From: Cyanocohniella sp. LLY
GTDB lineage: Bacteria; Cyanobacteriota; Cyanobacteriia; Cyanobacteriales; Nostocaceae
Assembly (NCBI GenBank): GCA_022241785.1
Contig: JAKOMP010000037.1
Location: forward strand, 1-52,532
Direction: 5' to 3'
Length of the DNA stretch: 52,532 bases
In this document: positions 32,892 through 42,405 of the stretch, in pieces
Layout of the letters: each line of letters starts with the position of its first letter
Numbering within the stretch: the first letter of the stretch is position 1
Position numbers and translations under genes: made by a program
Notes under the pieces: generated by a model
Told to the model about the DNA's origin: nothing
The model's database searches: none
Seen by the model: only the letters and a program-made list of their open reading frames with translations

Positions 32892-33590
32892 ATGCTTTTA
32901 TCTCAGTCGGGAAATGACCCCATTAGCAGTGTTAGTCAAATAAAAATACACTCCCACTTGAGCGGCCCTACTAATATTGTGCCTATGGTGGTAGAACAGT
33001 CAGGAATGGGAGAAAGAGCTTTTGATATCTACTCCCGTTTGTTGAGAGAGCGGATTATATTTTTAGGCACTCCCATAGACGATGCTGTTGCCAATTCAAT
33101 TGTGGCTCAATTGCTCTTTCTAGATGCCGAAGATCCAGAAAAGGACATCCAGTTGTATATTAATTCTCCTGGTGGCTCCGTCTACGCAGGCATGGCAATC
33201 TATGATACAATACAACAAATCCGTCCCGATGTTGTTACTATATGTTTTGGATTAGCCGCCAGCATGGGGGCGTTCCTACTGGCAGCCGGCTCTGCTGGTA
33301 AACGGATGTCTCTACCCGACTCCCGGATCATGATCCACCAACCATTGGGGGGCGCTCAAGGTCAAGCAATTGACATTGAGATTCAGGCAAGAGAAATTCT
33401 TTACGTTAAGGCTAAACTAAATCAGTTACTGGCTCATCATACTGGTCAAGGCTTAGAAAGACTTGAGGCAGATACTGAACGCGACTTTTTTATGTCGGCA
33501 GAAGAGGCGAAAAATTACGGTTTGATTGATCAGGTCATCTCCAGACAAAATCTTCCCACCGCTGGGGAAAACGTCACCATTCTGAAATAA
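32892..33590 (+). CDS. clpP: ATP-dependent Clp protease proteolytic subunit
   Basis: A 232-residue serine protease subunit with S124 in [12 protein letters not shown]149 in IMIHQPLGG and an Asp about 49 residues later; the S-H spacing of 25 matches E. coli ClpP. The Gly-rich handle region [14 protein letters not shown] is present. The first 30 residues are longer than in E. coli and may be a propeptide, or the true start may be the ATG at residue 32 ([14 protein letters not shown]). In Synechococcus the copy linked to clpX is ClpP2. It ends 9 bases before clpX, so the two are co-transcribed and form ClpXP. Confidence 0.96.
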   Translation: MLLSQSGNDPISSVSQIKIHSHLSGPTNIVPMVVEQSGMGERAFDIYSRLLRERIIFLGTPIDDAVANSIVAQLLFLDAEDPEKDIQLYINSPGGSVYAGMAIYDTIQQIRPDVVTICFGLAASMGAFLLAAGSAGKRMSLPDSRIMIHQPLGGAQGQAIDIEIQAREILYVKAKLNQLLAHHTGQGLERLEADTERDFFMSAEEAKNYGLIDQVISRQNLPTAGENVTILK

Positions 33591-33599
33591 GAGGCTGGT

Positions 33600-34940
33600 A
33601 TGTCTAAGTACGACTCCCATTTAAAATGTTCCTTTTGTGGCAAGTCTCAAGAGCAGGTGCGTAAATTAATCGCAGGGCCGGGAGTCTACATCTGCGATGA
33701 ATGCGTTGACTTGTGTAATGAAATACTGGATGAAGAGTTACTCGACACAAACAGTGCCGCTTCTCCACCAGCGCCAAGGTCAGAACCACCTGAAAAGCGC
33801 CGTACCCGCTCTTCCAGTCTCTCATTTAATCAAATTCCCAAACCTAGAGAGATTAAAAATTATCTAGACGAACACGTTATTGGTCAAGACGAAGCCAAAA
33901 AAGTGTTGTCAGTGGCAGTTTATAACCATTACAAGCGGCTGGCGGTTCTGCAATCTAAAGGCAGTGGGAAAAATGCCGCAGACGATGCAGTAGAACTGCA
34001 AAAGTCTAATATCTTGTTAATTGGCCCCACTGGTTGCGGTAAAACTCTTTTGGCACAAACCCTGGCAACAATCTTGGATGTACCTTTTGCTGTAGCTGAT
34101 GCCACGACACTAACAGAAGCAGGGTATGTAGGGGAAGATGTCGAAAATATTTTGCTGCGACTGTTGCAAGTGGCAGATTTGGATGTAGAAGAAGCCCAAC
34201 GAGGGATTATCTACATTGACGAAATTGACAAAGTTGCCCGCAAAAGTGAGAACCCTTCGATTACACGGGATGTTTCTGGTGAAGGCGTACAGCAAGCTTT
34301 GTTGAAAATGTTAGAAGGGACTATCGCCAATGTCCCGCCCCAAGGAGGACGTAAACATCCTTATCAAGACTGTATCCAAATTGATACCAGTAATATTCTG
34401 TTTGTCTGTGGCGGTGCTTTCGTCGGTTTAGAGAAAGTAGTAGAGCAGAGATCAGGCAAAAAGTCAATGGGGTTTGTACAACCGGGAGAAACTCCATCCA
34501 AAGAAAAGCGGGCTGCTGACACTCTCCGCCATCTAGAACCAGATGACTTAGTGAAGTTTGGCATGATTCCCGAATTTATTGGACGTGTGCCAATGGTAGC
34601 AGTGGTAGATCCGTTGGATGAAGAAGCCCTAATGGCAATTTTGACTGAACCACGGAGTGCCTTGGTGAAACAATACCAAAAGCTGCTGAAGATGGATAAT
34701 GTCCAATTAGACTTTAAACCAGACGCTTTGCGGGCGATCGCTCAAGAAGCCTACCGTCGGAAAACTGGTGCTAGGGCGCTACGGGGCATTGTCGAAGAAC
34801 TGATGCTCGATGTCATGTATGAGTTACCATCTCGTAAGGATGTAACTTGCTGCACAGTGACGCGAGAAATGGTCGAGAAGCGCTCAACGGCGGAACTGAT
34901 AGTACACCCATCTTCTCTACCCAAGCCAGAATCGGCTTAA
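33600..34940 (+). CDS. clpX: ATP-dependent Clp protease ATP-binding subunit ClpX
   Basis: A 446-residue AAA+ unfoldase. An N-terminal C4 zinc domain is seen (CSFCGKSQ...CDECVDLC). The ATPase has Walker A GPTGCGKT, pore loop GYVG in [12 protein letters not shown], Walker [11 protein letters not shown] and sensor/arginine region IPEFIGRVP, followed by the [14 protein letters not shown] motif. Residues 50-75 are a Pro/Ser/Arg-rich linker. It unfolds tagged substrates and feeds ClpP. The start lies 9 bases after the clpP stop. Confidence 0.97.
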   Translation: MSKYDSHLKCSFCGKSQEQVRKLIAGPGVYICDECVDLCNEILDEELLDTNSAASPPAPRSEPPEKRRTRSSSLSFNQIPKPREIKNYLDEHVIGQDEAKKVLSVAVYNHYKRLAVLQSKGSGKNAADDAVELQKSNILLIGPTGCGKTLLAQTLATILDVPFAVADATTLTEAGYVGEDVENILLRLLQVADLDVEEAQRGIIYIDEIDKVARKSENPSITRDVSGEGVQQALLKMLEGTIANVPPQGGRKHPYQDCIQIDTSNILFVCGGAFVGLEKVVEQRSGKKSMGFVQPGETPSKEKRAADTLRHLEPDDLVKFGMIPEFIGRVPMVAVVDPLDEEALMAILTEPRSALVKQYQKLLKMDNVQLDFKPDALRAIAQEAYRRKTGARALRGIVEELMLDVMYELPSRKDVTCCTVTREMVEKRSTAELIVHPSSLPKPESA

Positions 34941-34992
34941 TAGTCATTAGTCATTTTTGACATTTATTCTTCCCCTGCTAACCAAAGCTTAC

Positions 34993-35031
34993 CCCTGTGG
35001 GGAAGCAAGCTACGCGTAGCGTCCCGCAGGG
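34993..35031. repeat. Nested palindromic repeat after clpX
   Basis: CCCTGTGGGGA pairs with TCCCGCAGGG (10 pairs with one G-U and one bulge), and inside lies the perfect 12-base palindrome GCTACGCGTAGC (35009-35020). This is a repeat type common between Nostoc genes. A T-rich stretch follows on the plus strand, so it may also end the clpX transcript. Confidence 0.7.
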
Positions 35032-35157
35032 ATGTAATTATTTTTGTATTTTTCAGTCCCTTAGAGTTATCAGGGTCATCTCAATTACAAATCATTAGTG
35101 ACTAACTCGTGGTTTAATTGCAAAAACATTAAACTTTTGCAATTTAATTTTTGAATC

Positions 35158-36078
35158 ATGCCTTATATTACTGTTCGTGGCGTAGAACACTACTATGAAT
35201 GGGTGAAAAAACCATCTGGATCTTTAGTAAAACCAGTCATGGTATTTATTCATGGTTGGGCTGGTTCAGCTAGGTACTGGAAAAGTACAGCTGATGCTTT
35301 AGTAGATGAGTTTGATTGTTTACTCTATGATTTACGGGGATTTGGGCGTTCTCAGGGAAAACCTACCATCACCCAAGCCAGTGAATCTGTAGTTGAGTCT
35401 GAGTCAGTACCAGAAAAATCAGCAGCTATTCAAGAACTAACCTATGAACTAGAAGAGTATGCTGAAGATTTGGCAGCTTTGCTAGATGAGTTGCATCTCC
35501 AACGCGTTTATATTAATGCTCATTCAATGGGTGCATCTATCGCTACATTATTTATCAACCGCTATCCCCAACGAGTGGAACGGGGAATTTTGACTTGTAG
35601 CGGTATTTTTGAGTATGACGAAAAAGCTTTTACTGCTTTTCATAAATTTGGTGGCTACGTAGTTAAATTTCGTCCCAAGTGGTTAGATAAAATACCATTT
35701 GTTGACCGGATGTTTATGGCGAGATTTTTACATAGCCCTATACCAAAGACTGAGCGTCAGGCTTTTTTACGAGATTTTCTTGAAGCAGATTATGATGCAG
35801 CCTTAGGTACGATTTTTACTTCAGTCAGTAAGGCACAATCGGAATTAATGCCACAAGAGTTTGCCAAACTGAAAGTACCGATTTTGTTAGTGGCTGGGGA
35901 GTATGACCAGATTATTCCGGCTGAAATGGGGCGGCTAGCAGCAACACAAAGTAACAAAGTCGAATTTGCCATGATTCCTCAGACAGCGCATTTTCCCATG
36001 TTGGAAGATGCACCAACTTACTTGCGACGGGTGCGAGAGTTTTTGCACATTCCCACACCAGAAGCCCAGGAGGGTTAA
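35158..36078 (+). CDS. Alpha/beta hydrolase
   Basis: A 306-residue alpha/beta-hydrolase. The oxyanion region is VFIHGWAGSARYW, the nucleophile elbow AHSMGAS, the acid GEYDQIIP and the base His in TAHFPMLEDAP. A Ser/Glu-rich insert (about 75-100, ASESVVESESVPEKSAA) and a helical cap are present. There is no signal peptide. Such enzymes cleave esters, lactones or C-C bonds; the substrate is not readable. The stop codon overlaps the end of the convergent nitroreductase gene by 4 bases. Confidence 0.88.
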   Translation: MPYITVRGVEHYYEWVKKPSGSLVKPVMVFIHGWAGSARYWKSTADALVDEFDCLLYDLRGFGRSQGKPTITQASESVVESESVPEKSAAIQELTYELEEYAEDLAALLDELHLQRVYINAHSMGASIATLFINRYPQRVERGILTCSGIFEYDEKAFTAFHKFGGYVVKFRPKWLDKIPFVDRMFMARFLHSPIPKTERQAFLRDFLEADYDAALGTIFTSVSKAQSELMPQEFAKLKVPILLVAGEYDQIIPAEMGRLAATQSNKVEFAMIPQTAHFPMLEDAPTYLRRVREFLHIPTPEAQEG

Positions 36079-36746
36079 CTTAGTCCGAAAGGTTGGCCGT
36101 AGCTTTCATTAAAATAAACTTGGTCAAGAGGAAAACGTCCGCCGTATTGCTTGGCTGGTTCATCAGCATAACCAAGTGCTAGCAGACAACAAACATCCAC
36201 TTCCTCTGGAATTTGGAATGCTTCCTTGACTTGATTGCTGACAAATCCTTCCATTGGACAGCTATCCACACCAAAGCTTTTCGCCACAATCATCATATAA
36301 GCTACCGCTAACATCGTGTGACGGTTAGTCCAAGTTTCCATTGAAGCAAAGTTGGGATGATTAGTAAAAAATTCGGGGATGCTAGAACGCATATAATTGG
36401 CGAAGTTATCGGTCATCATCCCATTCTCTTCCCCTAGATGGATGACAGCATCGATATTATCCACATTATCGGCACGGCGATCGCCACAACAAATTAACAC
36501 AACTGGCGCTTCTCCTACTTGGCGCTGGTTAAAAGCACATTCTTGGAGTTTGTCTTTATTTTTTTGCTCCTTAACCACAATAAATCGCCAAGGCTGGAGA
36601 TTAAAGCCTGATGGTGCTTGTATTCCTAACTCAAGTATTTCTTGCAAAATTGCTGGGGGAATCACATCGCTTTTAAAAGACCTAGCTGCACGGCGCTGCT
36701 TGATTGCTTCTACTAAACCGACATAAGGTTGCATTTCTACAAACAT
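36075..36746 (-). CDS. Nitroreductase family protein
   Basis: A 223-residue FMN-binding nitroreductase. The N-terminus IKQRRAARSFKSDVIPPAIL carries the FMN-phosphate-binding RR-x-x-R-x-F motif, followed by GIQAPSGFNLQPWRFIVVKE and, near the C-terminus, LALGYADEPAKQYGGRFPLD. Members reduce nitro, quinone or flavin substrates with NAD(P)H as dimers; the physiological substrate is unknown. ATG 36746 was used; ATG at residue 5 is also possible. It is tail-to-tail with the hydrolase and 77 bases from the regulator gene. Confidence 0.9.
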   Translation of the reverse strand: MFVEMQPYVGLVEAIKQRRAARSFKSDVIPPAILQEILELGIQAPSGFNLQPWRFIVVKEQKNKDKLQECAFNQRQVGEAPVVLICCGDRRADNVDNIDAVIHLGEENGMMTDNFANYMRSSIPEFFTNHPNFASMETWTNRHTMLAVAYMMIVAKSFGVDSCPMEGFVSNQVKEAFQIPEEVDVCCLLALGYADEPAKQYGGRFPLDQVYFNESYGQPFGLS

Positions 36747-36823
36747 AATTCTGAGTTATTGATTAAAGGTGTTTGCCTATACCATCTTCCTCCTATCTAA
36801 ATTCTTTCTCTTCTACCTATGGG

Positions 36824-37819
36824 TCAACTCAAGCCTAGTTCGCGTTTTAACAAGTTAATTGAGCTAGTACCAATGTAATTTTCCACCTTTATCAGTTTAG
36901 GTGGACGAATAATATCGTCTAGAGATGCTTGCACAGCCGCTTGTACGGAGGGAAAACTAGCTTGGTCACTGATTATGACTTCCGCCCGCTTAACGATCGC
37001 TTGCAGTTTGTAAGCATCTTTGGGTTGGGAAGTCATCACCAATAGTTCATCGCCTCGCAAACCGTGAAGAATCACTTCTGCGGCGCGAGCAATTCCCGAA
37101 CTGAGGCTGACTATACCTACACAATTTTCCTTAGGTAAGGTTTTTAGCAAATTCAGTTCTTTGGTGTAGTCGTAAATATCCAGAGGAATTACACGTACAG
37201 CTTTCGGGGCGGCGATCGCCTCCACATCACCGATAAAATACCGACTTGTAACTACTGTTGCTGAGTTAGTTTTATCTAGTACAGCTGTTAGTTCTTCCAT
37301 CGCTATCAACTGTACTGGTATTTTTAAAGCCAGTTCCAACTCATACACCATTAATTCTCCAGCACCAATGTCATGAGTCGGTACTGCAACCAAAACTTGG
37401 GCGCTACAACGCAAACGCCAATCAATTTCTGCTAAAAATAGCTCTCGCGCTTGATTGAGCGAGTAACCTTGAGACAGCATCTCATCTAGGGCTTGCTGCA
37501 CCAGTTTATATGCGTCTTCAGGATGTTGTTTTTTAACAATGGGAGATTGTAGCCTGCTACCGCCTTCATGACCCTGGGCGCGCACGTAAATTCCCGAACC
37601 AGCCAAACTTTCCACAAACCCGTCTTCTTCCAACTGGCGGTAAACTTTGCTGATGGTATTACGGTGTAACCCAGTTTGCATAGCTAGCGCTCTTGTGCTT
37701 GGCAACTTGTAACTAGGTGGATATTGCCGAGAAGCGATCGCAAACCGAATTTGATTAAACAGCTGGGTTGATGCGGGAATTTCACTGTCTGGCTGAATAC
37801 GGAATTGAATCATCACCAA
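36824..37819 (-). CDS. plmA: GntR-family transcription regulator, PlmA-like
   Basis: The protein has 331 residues. The N-terminal 75 residues are a GntR winged helix (STQLFNQIRFAIASRQYPPS, KLPSTRALAMQTGLHRNTIS, VYRQLEEDGFVESLAGSGIY). The rest is a cyanobacteria-type effector domain with no aminotransferase lysine. Cyanobacteria keep one such GntR protein, PlmA, which binds the PII-PipX complex and was first linked to plasmid maintenance in Anabaena (family knowledge). The name rests on this layout and the C-terminus ENYIGTSSINLLKRELGLS. The reading start may be the inner ATG (MIQFRIQ), two codons in. It is divergent from the dienelactone hydrolase gene. Confidence 0.75.
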   Translation of the reverse strand: MVMIQFRIQPDSEIPASTQLFNQIRFAIASRQYPPSYKLPSTRALAMQTGLHRNTISKVYRQLEEDGFVESLAGSGIYVRAQGHEGGSRLQSPIVKKQHPEDAYKLVQQALDEMLSQGYSLNQARELFLAEIDWRLRCSAQVLVAVPTHDIGAGELMVYELELALKIPVQLIAMEELTAVLDKTNSATVVTSRYFIGDVEAIAAPKAVRVIPLDIYDYTKELNLLKTLPKENCVGIVSLSSGIARAAEVILHGLRGDELLVMTSQPKDAYKLQAIVKRAEVIISDQASFPSVQAAVQASLDDIIRPPKLIKVENYIGTSSINLLKRELGLS

Positions 37820-38028
37820 ACCTCTTGAATACTAATAAGAGCAAGTGACTAGGTGCATTAATTACGTGTCAAATATTTGATTTACACAGGGAATTTTGGG
37901 GGATAAATTTCTCATGCACGCACTTTTGCTAATTGATAACTTTTGACTAGTAGTAATAGCCTAGAGATACTGGCATAGTTATATCAAATAATTACATATC
38001 TAATAACACAGCACTGGTAAAAGTTTTT

Positions 38029-38778
38029 ATGACAGAGCAAGTAATAAATACCACAACGGTTGAACTTTCGCAAGATAATTTCCAAGTATCGGCTTACTTA
38101 GCACAGCCCCAAGCACCAGGATCTTACCCAGGAGTTATAGTTTTACAAGAGATTTTTGGTGTCAATATTCACATTCGTGAAGTTACAGAACGAATTGCCA
38201 AGCAAGGATATGTGGCGATCGCCCCGGCGCTTTTTCAGCGTCAAGCCCCTGGATTTGAAACAGGTTACACTCCAGAAGATATTGAAATTGGCAGAAAATA
38301 CGCTTGGACGGAAACTCAAGCATCAGAGTTATTGAGTGATATTCAATCAGCTATCGACTATCTCAAGACTCTACCCCAGGTGAAACCAGATGGCTTTGGC
38401 TGTATTGGCTTTTGTTTTGGTGGTCATGTAGCATATTTAGCTGCCACCTTACCAGATATAAAAGCTACTGCTGCCTTCTACGGTGCTGGCATTACTACCC
38501 GTACACCAGGGGGTGGCGCTCCTACAATTACCCGTACCCCAGAAATTAAAGGCACAATGTATGCTTTTTTTGGTAAGGAAGATGCCAGTATTCCCCCAGA
38601 ACAAGTGAATGAGATAGCCACAGAGTTAGAAAAATATAAAATTCCCCATCAAGTGTTTCGCTACGATGGAGCTGACCACGGATTTTTTTGTGACCATCGC
38701 GCCAGCTATAATCCTAAAGCCGCAGCTGATGCTTGGGAGCAGGTCAAGCAACTGTTTGACAGGGTGTTGAGGGCTTAA
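38029..38778 (+). CDS. Dienelactone hydrolase family protein
   Basis: A 249-residue DLH-type alpha/beta hydrolase. The nucleophile elbow GCIGFCFGGHVAYL holds the family's Cys; the acid (FFGKEDASIPPEQ) and His (GADHGFFCDHRA) follow at the expected places. VVLQEIFGVNIHIREVTERI near 35-55 is the typical oxyanion region. Bacterial members hydrolyse dienelactones or act as general carboxylesterases. No aromatic-degradation genes are near, so a housekeeping esterase role is likelier (inference). Confidence 0.92.
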   Translation: MTEQVINTTTVELSQDNFQVSAYLAQPQAPGSYPGVIVLQEIFGVNIHIREVTERIAKQGYVAIAPALFQRQAPGFETGYTPEDIEIGRKYAWTETQASELLSDIQSAIDYLKTLPQVKPDGFGCIGFCFGGHVAYLAATLPDIKATAAFYGAGITTRTPGGGAPTITRTPEIKGTMYAFFGKEDASIPPEQVNEIATELEKYKIPHQVFRYDGADHGFFCDHRASYNPKAAADAWEQVKQLFDRVLRA

Positions 38779-38945
38779 ATAGAAATGAGCGCCATGCCAG
38801 CTATTGTGGTCTTTTCTACCAGCCAAATCCTCATGCCATAATTAACAAGCATATTCAACTAAAACTCCCAATAGATCGGACTTTGTTAGGCGTTTAGTCA
38901 AACTCCAGTGGCATCCAATCAAATAACTATTTATCTTCAATCGTC

Positions 38946-39848
38946 ATGAACTCCGAATCGAAACTTTCTCAACCAGCTAATTCGTCTTTTACAATGGACG
39001 ATTTTGCCAAAGCACTAGAAACCCACGACTACCAGTTTCAGAAGGGACAAGTCGTACATGGCAAAGTGTTTCAACTTGACCATGATGGAGCTTACGTTGA
39101 TATTGGTGGCAAATCATCCGCTTTTCTCCCCCGCGAAGAGGCTTCTTTGAGAGCAGTGATCGATTTAGCGGAAGTGTTGCCGTTGCAAGAAGAATTGAAG
39201 TTTTTGATTATCCGCGATCAAGATGCAGAAGGTCAAGTTACCCTTTCTCGCAAACAGTTAGAAATTCAGCAAATTTGGGAAAAATTGACGCAAATGCAAG
39301 AAGGCGGCCAAACGGTGCAAGTCAGAGTCATGGGTGTAAATAAAGGTGGTGTCACTGTTGATTTGCTGGGTTTAAGGGGATTTATTCCGCGATCGCACTT
39401 AGCAGAGCGTGATAATTTGGAAGCACTCAAAGGTCATACTCTAACAGTGGGCTTTTTAGAAATTAACCGTAATACCAACAAACTCATTCTTTCCCAGCGC
39501 TTGGCGACTCGTTCTAGCAGCTTCAGCTTATTAGAACTAGGTCAATTAGTAGAAGGTAAAGTGACTGGTATCAAACCATTTGGAGTATTTGTAGATTTAG
39601 ATGGTCTCAGCGCCTTATTACACATTAAGCAAGTCAGCCAAAAATTCATTGAATCTCTAGAAAAAGTCTTTCAAGTCGGTCAAACAATTAAAGCTGTAAT
39701 TATTGACTTGGATGAAGGTAAAGGTCGGGTAGCGATTTCTACCAGGATTTTAGAAAACTTCCCTGGTGAATTGCTAGAAAATTTTGATGAAGTCATGGCT
39801 TCGGCCGAGGCGCGCGCTCATCGAGCTAGTAATAAAACGGCTGATTAA
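38946..39848 (+). CDS. S1 RNA-binding domain protein, ribosomal S1 type
   Basis: A 300-residue protein with three S1 (OB-fold) domains at about 34-102 (GQVVHGKVFQLDHDGAYVDI), 118-187 (QTVQVRVMGVNKGGVTVDLL) and 200-270 (GQLVEGKVTGIKPFGVFVDL). Cyanobacteria carry a longer S1 (rps1a) and a shorter homologue (rps1b) that binds mRNA leaders; the length and short Ser-rich N-terminus suggest the second (inference). It probably acts in translation initiation in the cytoplasm. It stands alone and is followed by a tandem repeat. Confidence 0.85.
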   Translation: MNSESKLSQPANSSFTMDDFAKALETHDYQFQKGQVVHGKVFQLDHDGAYVDIGGKSSAFLPREEASLRAVIDLAEVLPLQEELKFLIIRDQDAEGQVTLSRKQLEIQQIWEKLTQMQEGGQTVQVRVMGVNKGGVTVDLLGLRGFIPRSHLAERDNLEALKGHTLTVGFLEINRNTNKLILSQRLATRSSSFSLLELGQLVEGKVTGIKPFGVFVDLDGLSALLHIKQVSQKFIESLEKVFQVGQTIKAVIIDLDEGKGRVAISTRILENFPGELLENFDEVMASAEARAHRASNKTAD

Positions 39849-39850
39849 AC

Positions 39851-39944
39851 CAATTCGCAATTCGCAATAGAGCCTACGGATGCCGCTAGGCTGTACGCAA
39901 TTCGCAATTCGCAATAGAGCCTACGGATGCCGCTAGGCTGTACG
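39851..39944. repeat. Tandem duplication of a 47-base unit
   Basis: Two identical 47-base copies lie head to tail (39851-39897 and 39898-39944), followed by the first bases of a third. Each unit contains ATTCGCA heptamers and the inverted pair AGCCTA/TAGGCT. The copies are perfect, so the duplication is recent. Confidence 0.9.
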
Positions 39945-40083
39945 CAATTACGTGTTGTAACGTGGATTTAGACCCCACCAAAACACTTGCGGCTTGATAG
40001 AAGACGGGGACTTAAACCCCTACATTTTGTTAAAATGATTTTTCCGCCAGTCCTGGGTATTCTGGCAAAATTGAGATAATTAC

Positions 40084-42258
40084 TCATTCACAATCAGCAA
40101 TATCACGCTGCGGTGGGCGTTTGTAAGTAAACGTGAAAGTATCACCACTAGCAATCACTCGCCGCATCTCATCATACAGAGGATAATTGCCCACACCACT
40201 TAGATTTGCCCAACCACGCGCTCTCGTTAAAGCCACAAACAACTGATTGCGGTAATTCACATCTTGTTCATGACGAGCCACATAATCGCAACCAACCACA
40301 TAAACCATATCAGCCTCTTGTCCTTTGGCACGATTGACGCGAGATACTGTGACTCCTCCCTCATGCCAAAATTTATCAGGGTCATGTTTAGGCCATTGGG
40401 GGGTTAAATCATTTAACTTCATCGCCGTAGGGATATAAACATCAATATCCTGTGCCATTAAGAAACCAGCTACATAAGTTTCTAATTCCATCGCCTCGTA
40501 AGTGGGGCCTAAAATGATCACTAAAATATCACGACTGGGATTAAGTCCATCGTGGACAATATTATGCATAATGTTATCAGCCAGAGCCATCATTTCTTCT
40601 GGACGAGAACTATAAGTGTCAAACTCTAATACAGGTTCTCCCCATATTTCTGGAATGGGATTTGGTGAATATTCTGGGGGGCGATGGATAGTTAATGGCT
40701 GACCAATCCGGCGGAAATCGCCCTCGACTTCGTAACCAATTTTCTGCCAATCATCTTTGTTGGTTAAACCTGTCAGCATTCCTTGAGGACGTAGTAAACC
40801 CATACCAATTGCATGGGCAGCAGTGAGAATTGGCCCTGGTGTACGATAGCAGTGGCGCATAATCTCAGACTTTTTAATTCCGCCTTTATAGGTACCACTC
40901 ACAGTTTGACGAAGATTTGCTTCAGCACCAAACAACTCTAATACTGTGGGAATTTTCAGGTTATCTAAACTTTGAGATTCATCATAAGCCCAAATCAAAC
41001 GCCGTTGCTCTGGGTGTTCACTATCCACAGGTCGCAAGGCTTGATAAGCTAACCAATATATGGCTTGTTTATCTTCATATTTTAAATCATCTTCGGCTAC
41101 CAAATCTTGACCTTCATCAATCAAGATGGCATCAAATATCGGTTCAATCTTAATTTCTTCTTGTAGCCGTTTACTTAAGTCTATTAAGCGGCGATTTGGC
41201 TGTTTCTCCCTTGTATTTTGTGGCGTTTTGGATTTTTTGCCGTGGTACTCGCAAATTGTACTGTAAAAACCGGGTTGTTCCTGAGCGCCCCAAGCATGAA
41301 GTACGCGCAACTTCAAGTTAGTTGTAGGGTCGTATTGCAACTCACCACAACTAAAACGGCGTATCCACTGATCCAATAACCCAATCATTAAATCGTAGAG
41401 CGATCGCGTGAAAAAGACCAAGGCAATATCCCAATCGGGATGCTTGAGATGCATATGTGCGGCTTTTTGACACAGCAGCACAGTTTTACCTGAACCTGCA
41501 ATCCCGCGAATACGCTGGAAACCAGGGGGAATTTGTTTACCGATATGTTCTTGTTGTAAATCGATTTCGTATAATTTATTTCGCAAACTATCGATGACAC
41601 TAGAGCGGGTTTTGCCGGTGGTGGAAACTCGGTGGCGCGGATTTTTGCGAAGTACAGGTGTTCCACCAATCACAGAAAGTAGCAATTCCCAGTCTTTATC
41701 TTCTAAATTTTCTCCGGGAACTACAACCGCAGATTGTTGAATGCGTTCCACCAAGTTAACTTTATCTAACTGGTCTTGAAAAATCATTGATGGGCTGGGT
41801 GATTGCTCAAAACCTTTTTGCTGCCATTGTTCTTGGGTAATCAGAGGTAATGCAACTATTGCTCTACCATTGACTTTACGCCAAATTGCAGGCTCGCGAT
41901 CGCTATATGCTATTAATGCTCGTAGCTGATTTTCTGCTTGCTGGCAATAATTAAATTCTGGGGTTTCAGAGTTTTGTAATTGCCACTTTCCACCATCGAC
42001 AGCAACAATTTGATCAATGGTAACAGTTTGAATTTCGATGACAACTAAACCTAACTCTCGATCAACAATCAAGATGTCCGGTTCTTTGCGAGTTTCCCCC
42101 ACCTGCGAGAAAATAGGATAGCGCCAGTAGCCGATACAGTTCCTCTCCGCAAAAGTGCTACGAACAACATCCCATAGTTTTTGCTCAATCTCATCACTAG
42201 CTTTTAGCGGTTCTGTGGTGATGAATTTGCTACCCTGTGCTTCGTTACCAACAGCCAT
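40084..42258 (-). CDS. NERD-like nuclease domain fused to UvrD/Rep-type helicase
   Basis: The protein has 724 residues. Residues 20-120 resemble a NERD/PD-(D/E)xK domain: KEPDILIVDRELGLVVIEIQ with D61 and E75, but Q77 stands where the catalytic Lys is usual. Residues 235-715 are a superfamily 1 helicase/ATPase: Walker A GIAGSGKT (252-259), Walker B AILIDEGQDL (D381-E382), VTVSRVNRAKGQEADMVYVV and LFVALTRARG. Such fusions appear in DNA repair and in phage defence (the Nhi type); which applies here is unknown. It lies alone between a tandem repeat and a methyltransferase gene. Confidence 0.85.
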   Translation of the reverse strand: MAVGNEAQGSKFITTEPLKASDEIEQKLWDVVRSTFAERNCIGYWRYPIFSQVGETRKEPDILIVDRELGLVVIEIQTVTIDQIVAVDGGKWQLQNSETPEFNYCQQAENQLRALIAYSDREPAIWRKVNGRAIVALPLITQEQWQQKGFEQSPSPSMIFQDQLDKVNLVERIQQSAVVVPGENLEDKDWELLLSVIGGTPVLRKNPRHRVSTTGKTRSSVIDSLRNKLYEIDLQQEHIGKQIPPGFQRIRGIAGSGKTVLLCQKAAHMHLKHPDWDIALVFFTRSLYDLMIGLLDQWIRRFSCGELQYDPTTNLKLRVLHAWGAQEQPGFYSTICEYHGKKSKTPQNTREKQPNRRLIDLSKRLQEEIKIEPIFDAILIDEGQDLVAEDDLKYEDKQAIYWLAYQALRPVDSEHPEQRRLIWAYDESQSLDNLKIPTVLELFGAEANLRQTVSGTYKGGIKKSEIMRHCYRTPGPILTAAHAIGMGLLRPQGMLTGLTNKDDWQKIGYEVEGDFRRIGQPLTIHRPPEYSPNPIPEIWGEPVLEFDTYSSRPEEMMALADNIMHNIVHDGLNPSRDILVIILGPTYEAMELETYVAGFLMAQDIDVYIPTAMKLNDLTPQWPKHDPDKFWHEGGVTVSRVNRAKGQEADMVYVVGCDYVARHEQDVNYRNQLFVALTRARGWANLSGVGNYPLYDEMRRVIASGDTFTFTYKRPPQRDIADCE

Positions 42259-42405
42259 TTACTACCCGCCTCAAATGGTTATTGCTGCCAAGCTAGCATT
42301 GACTAAATGCTGTATACCAGTGCATATATACTGATGCGGTATTTAACTAGATAGATAAAATTTTAACCACATTGAAATTCCCTTAATTTCTATAATTCCC
42401 ATGTT

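Noticed and set aside
39851-39944. CRISPR-like array
   Set aside because: The two 47-base units are directly adjacent with no spacers between them; it is a tandem duplication. No CRISPR array was seen elsewhere.
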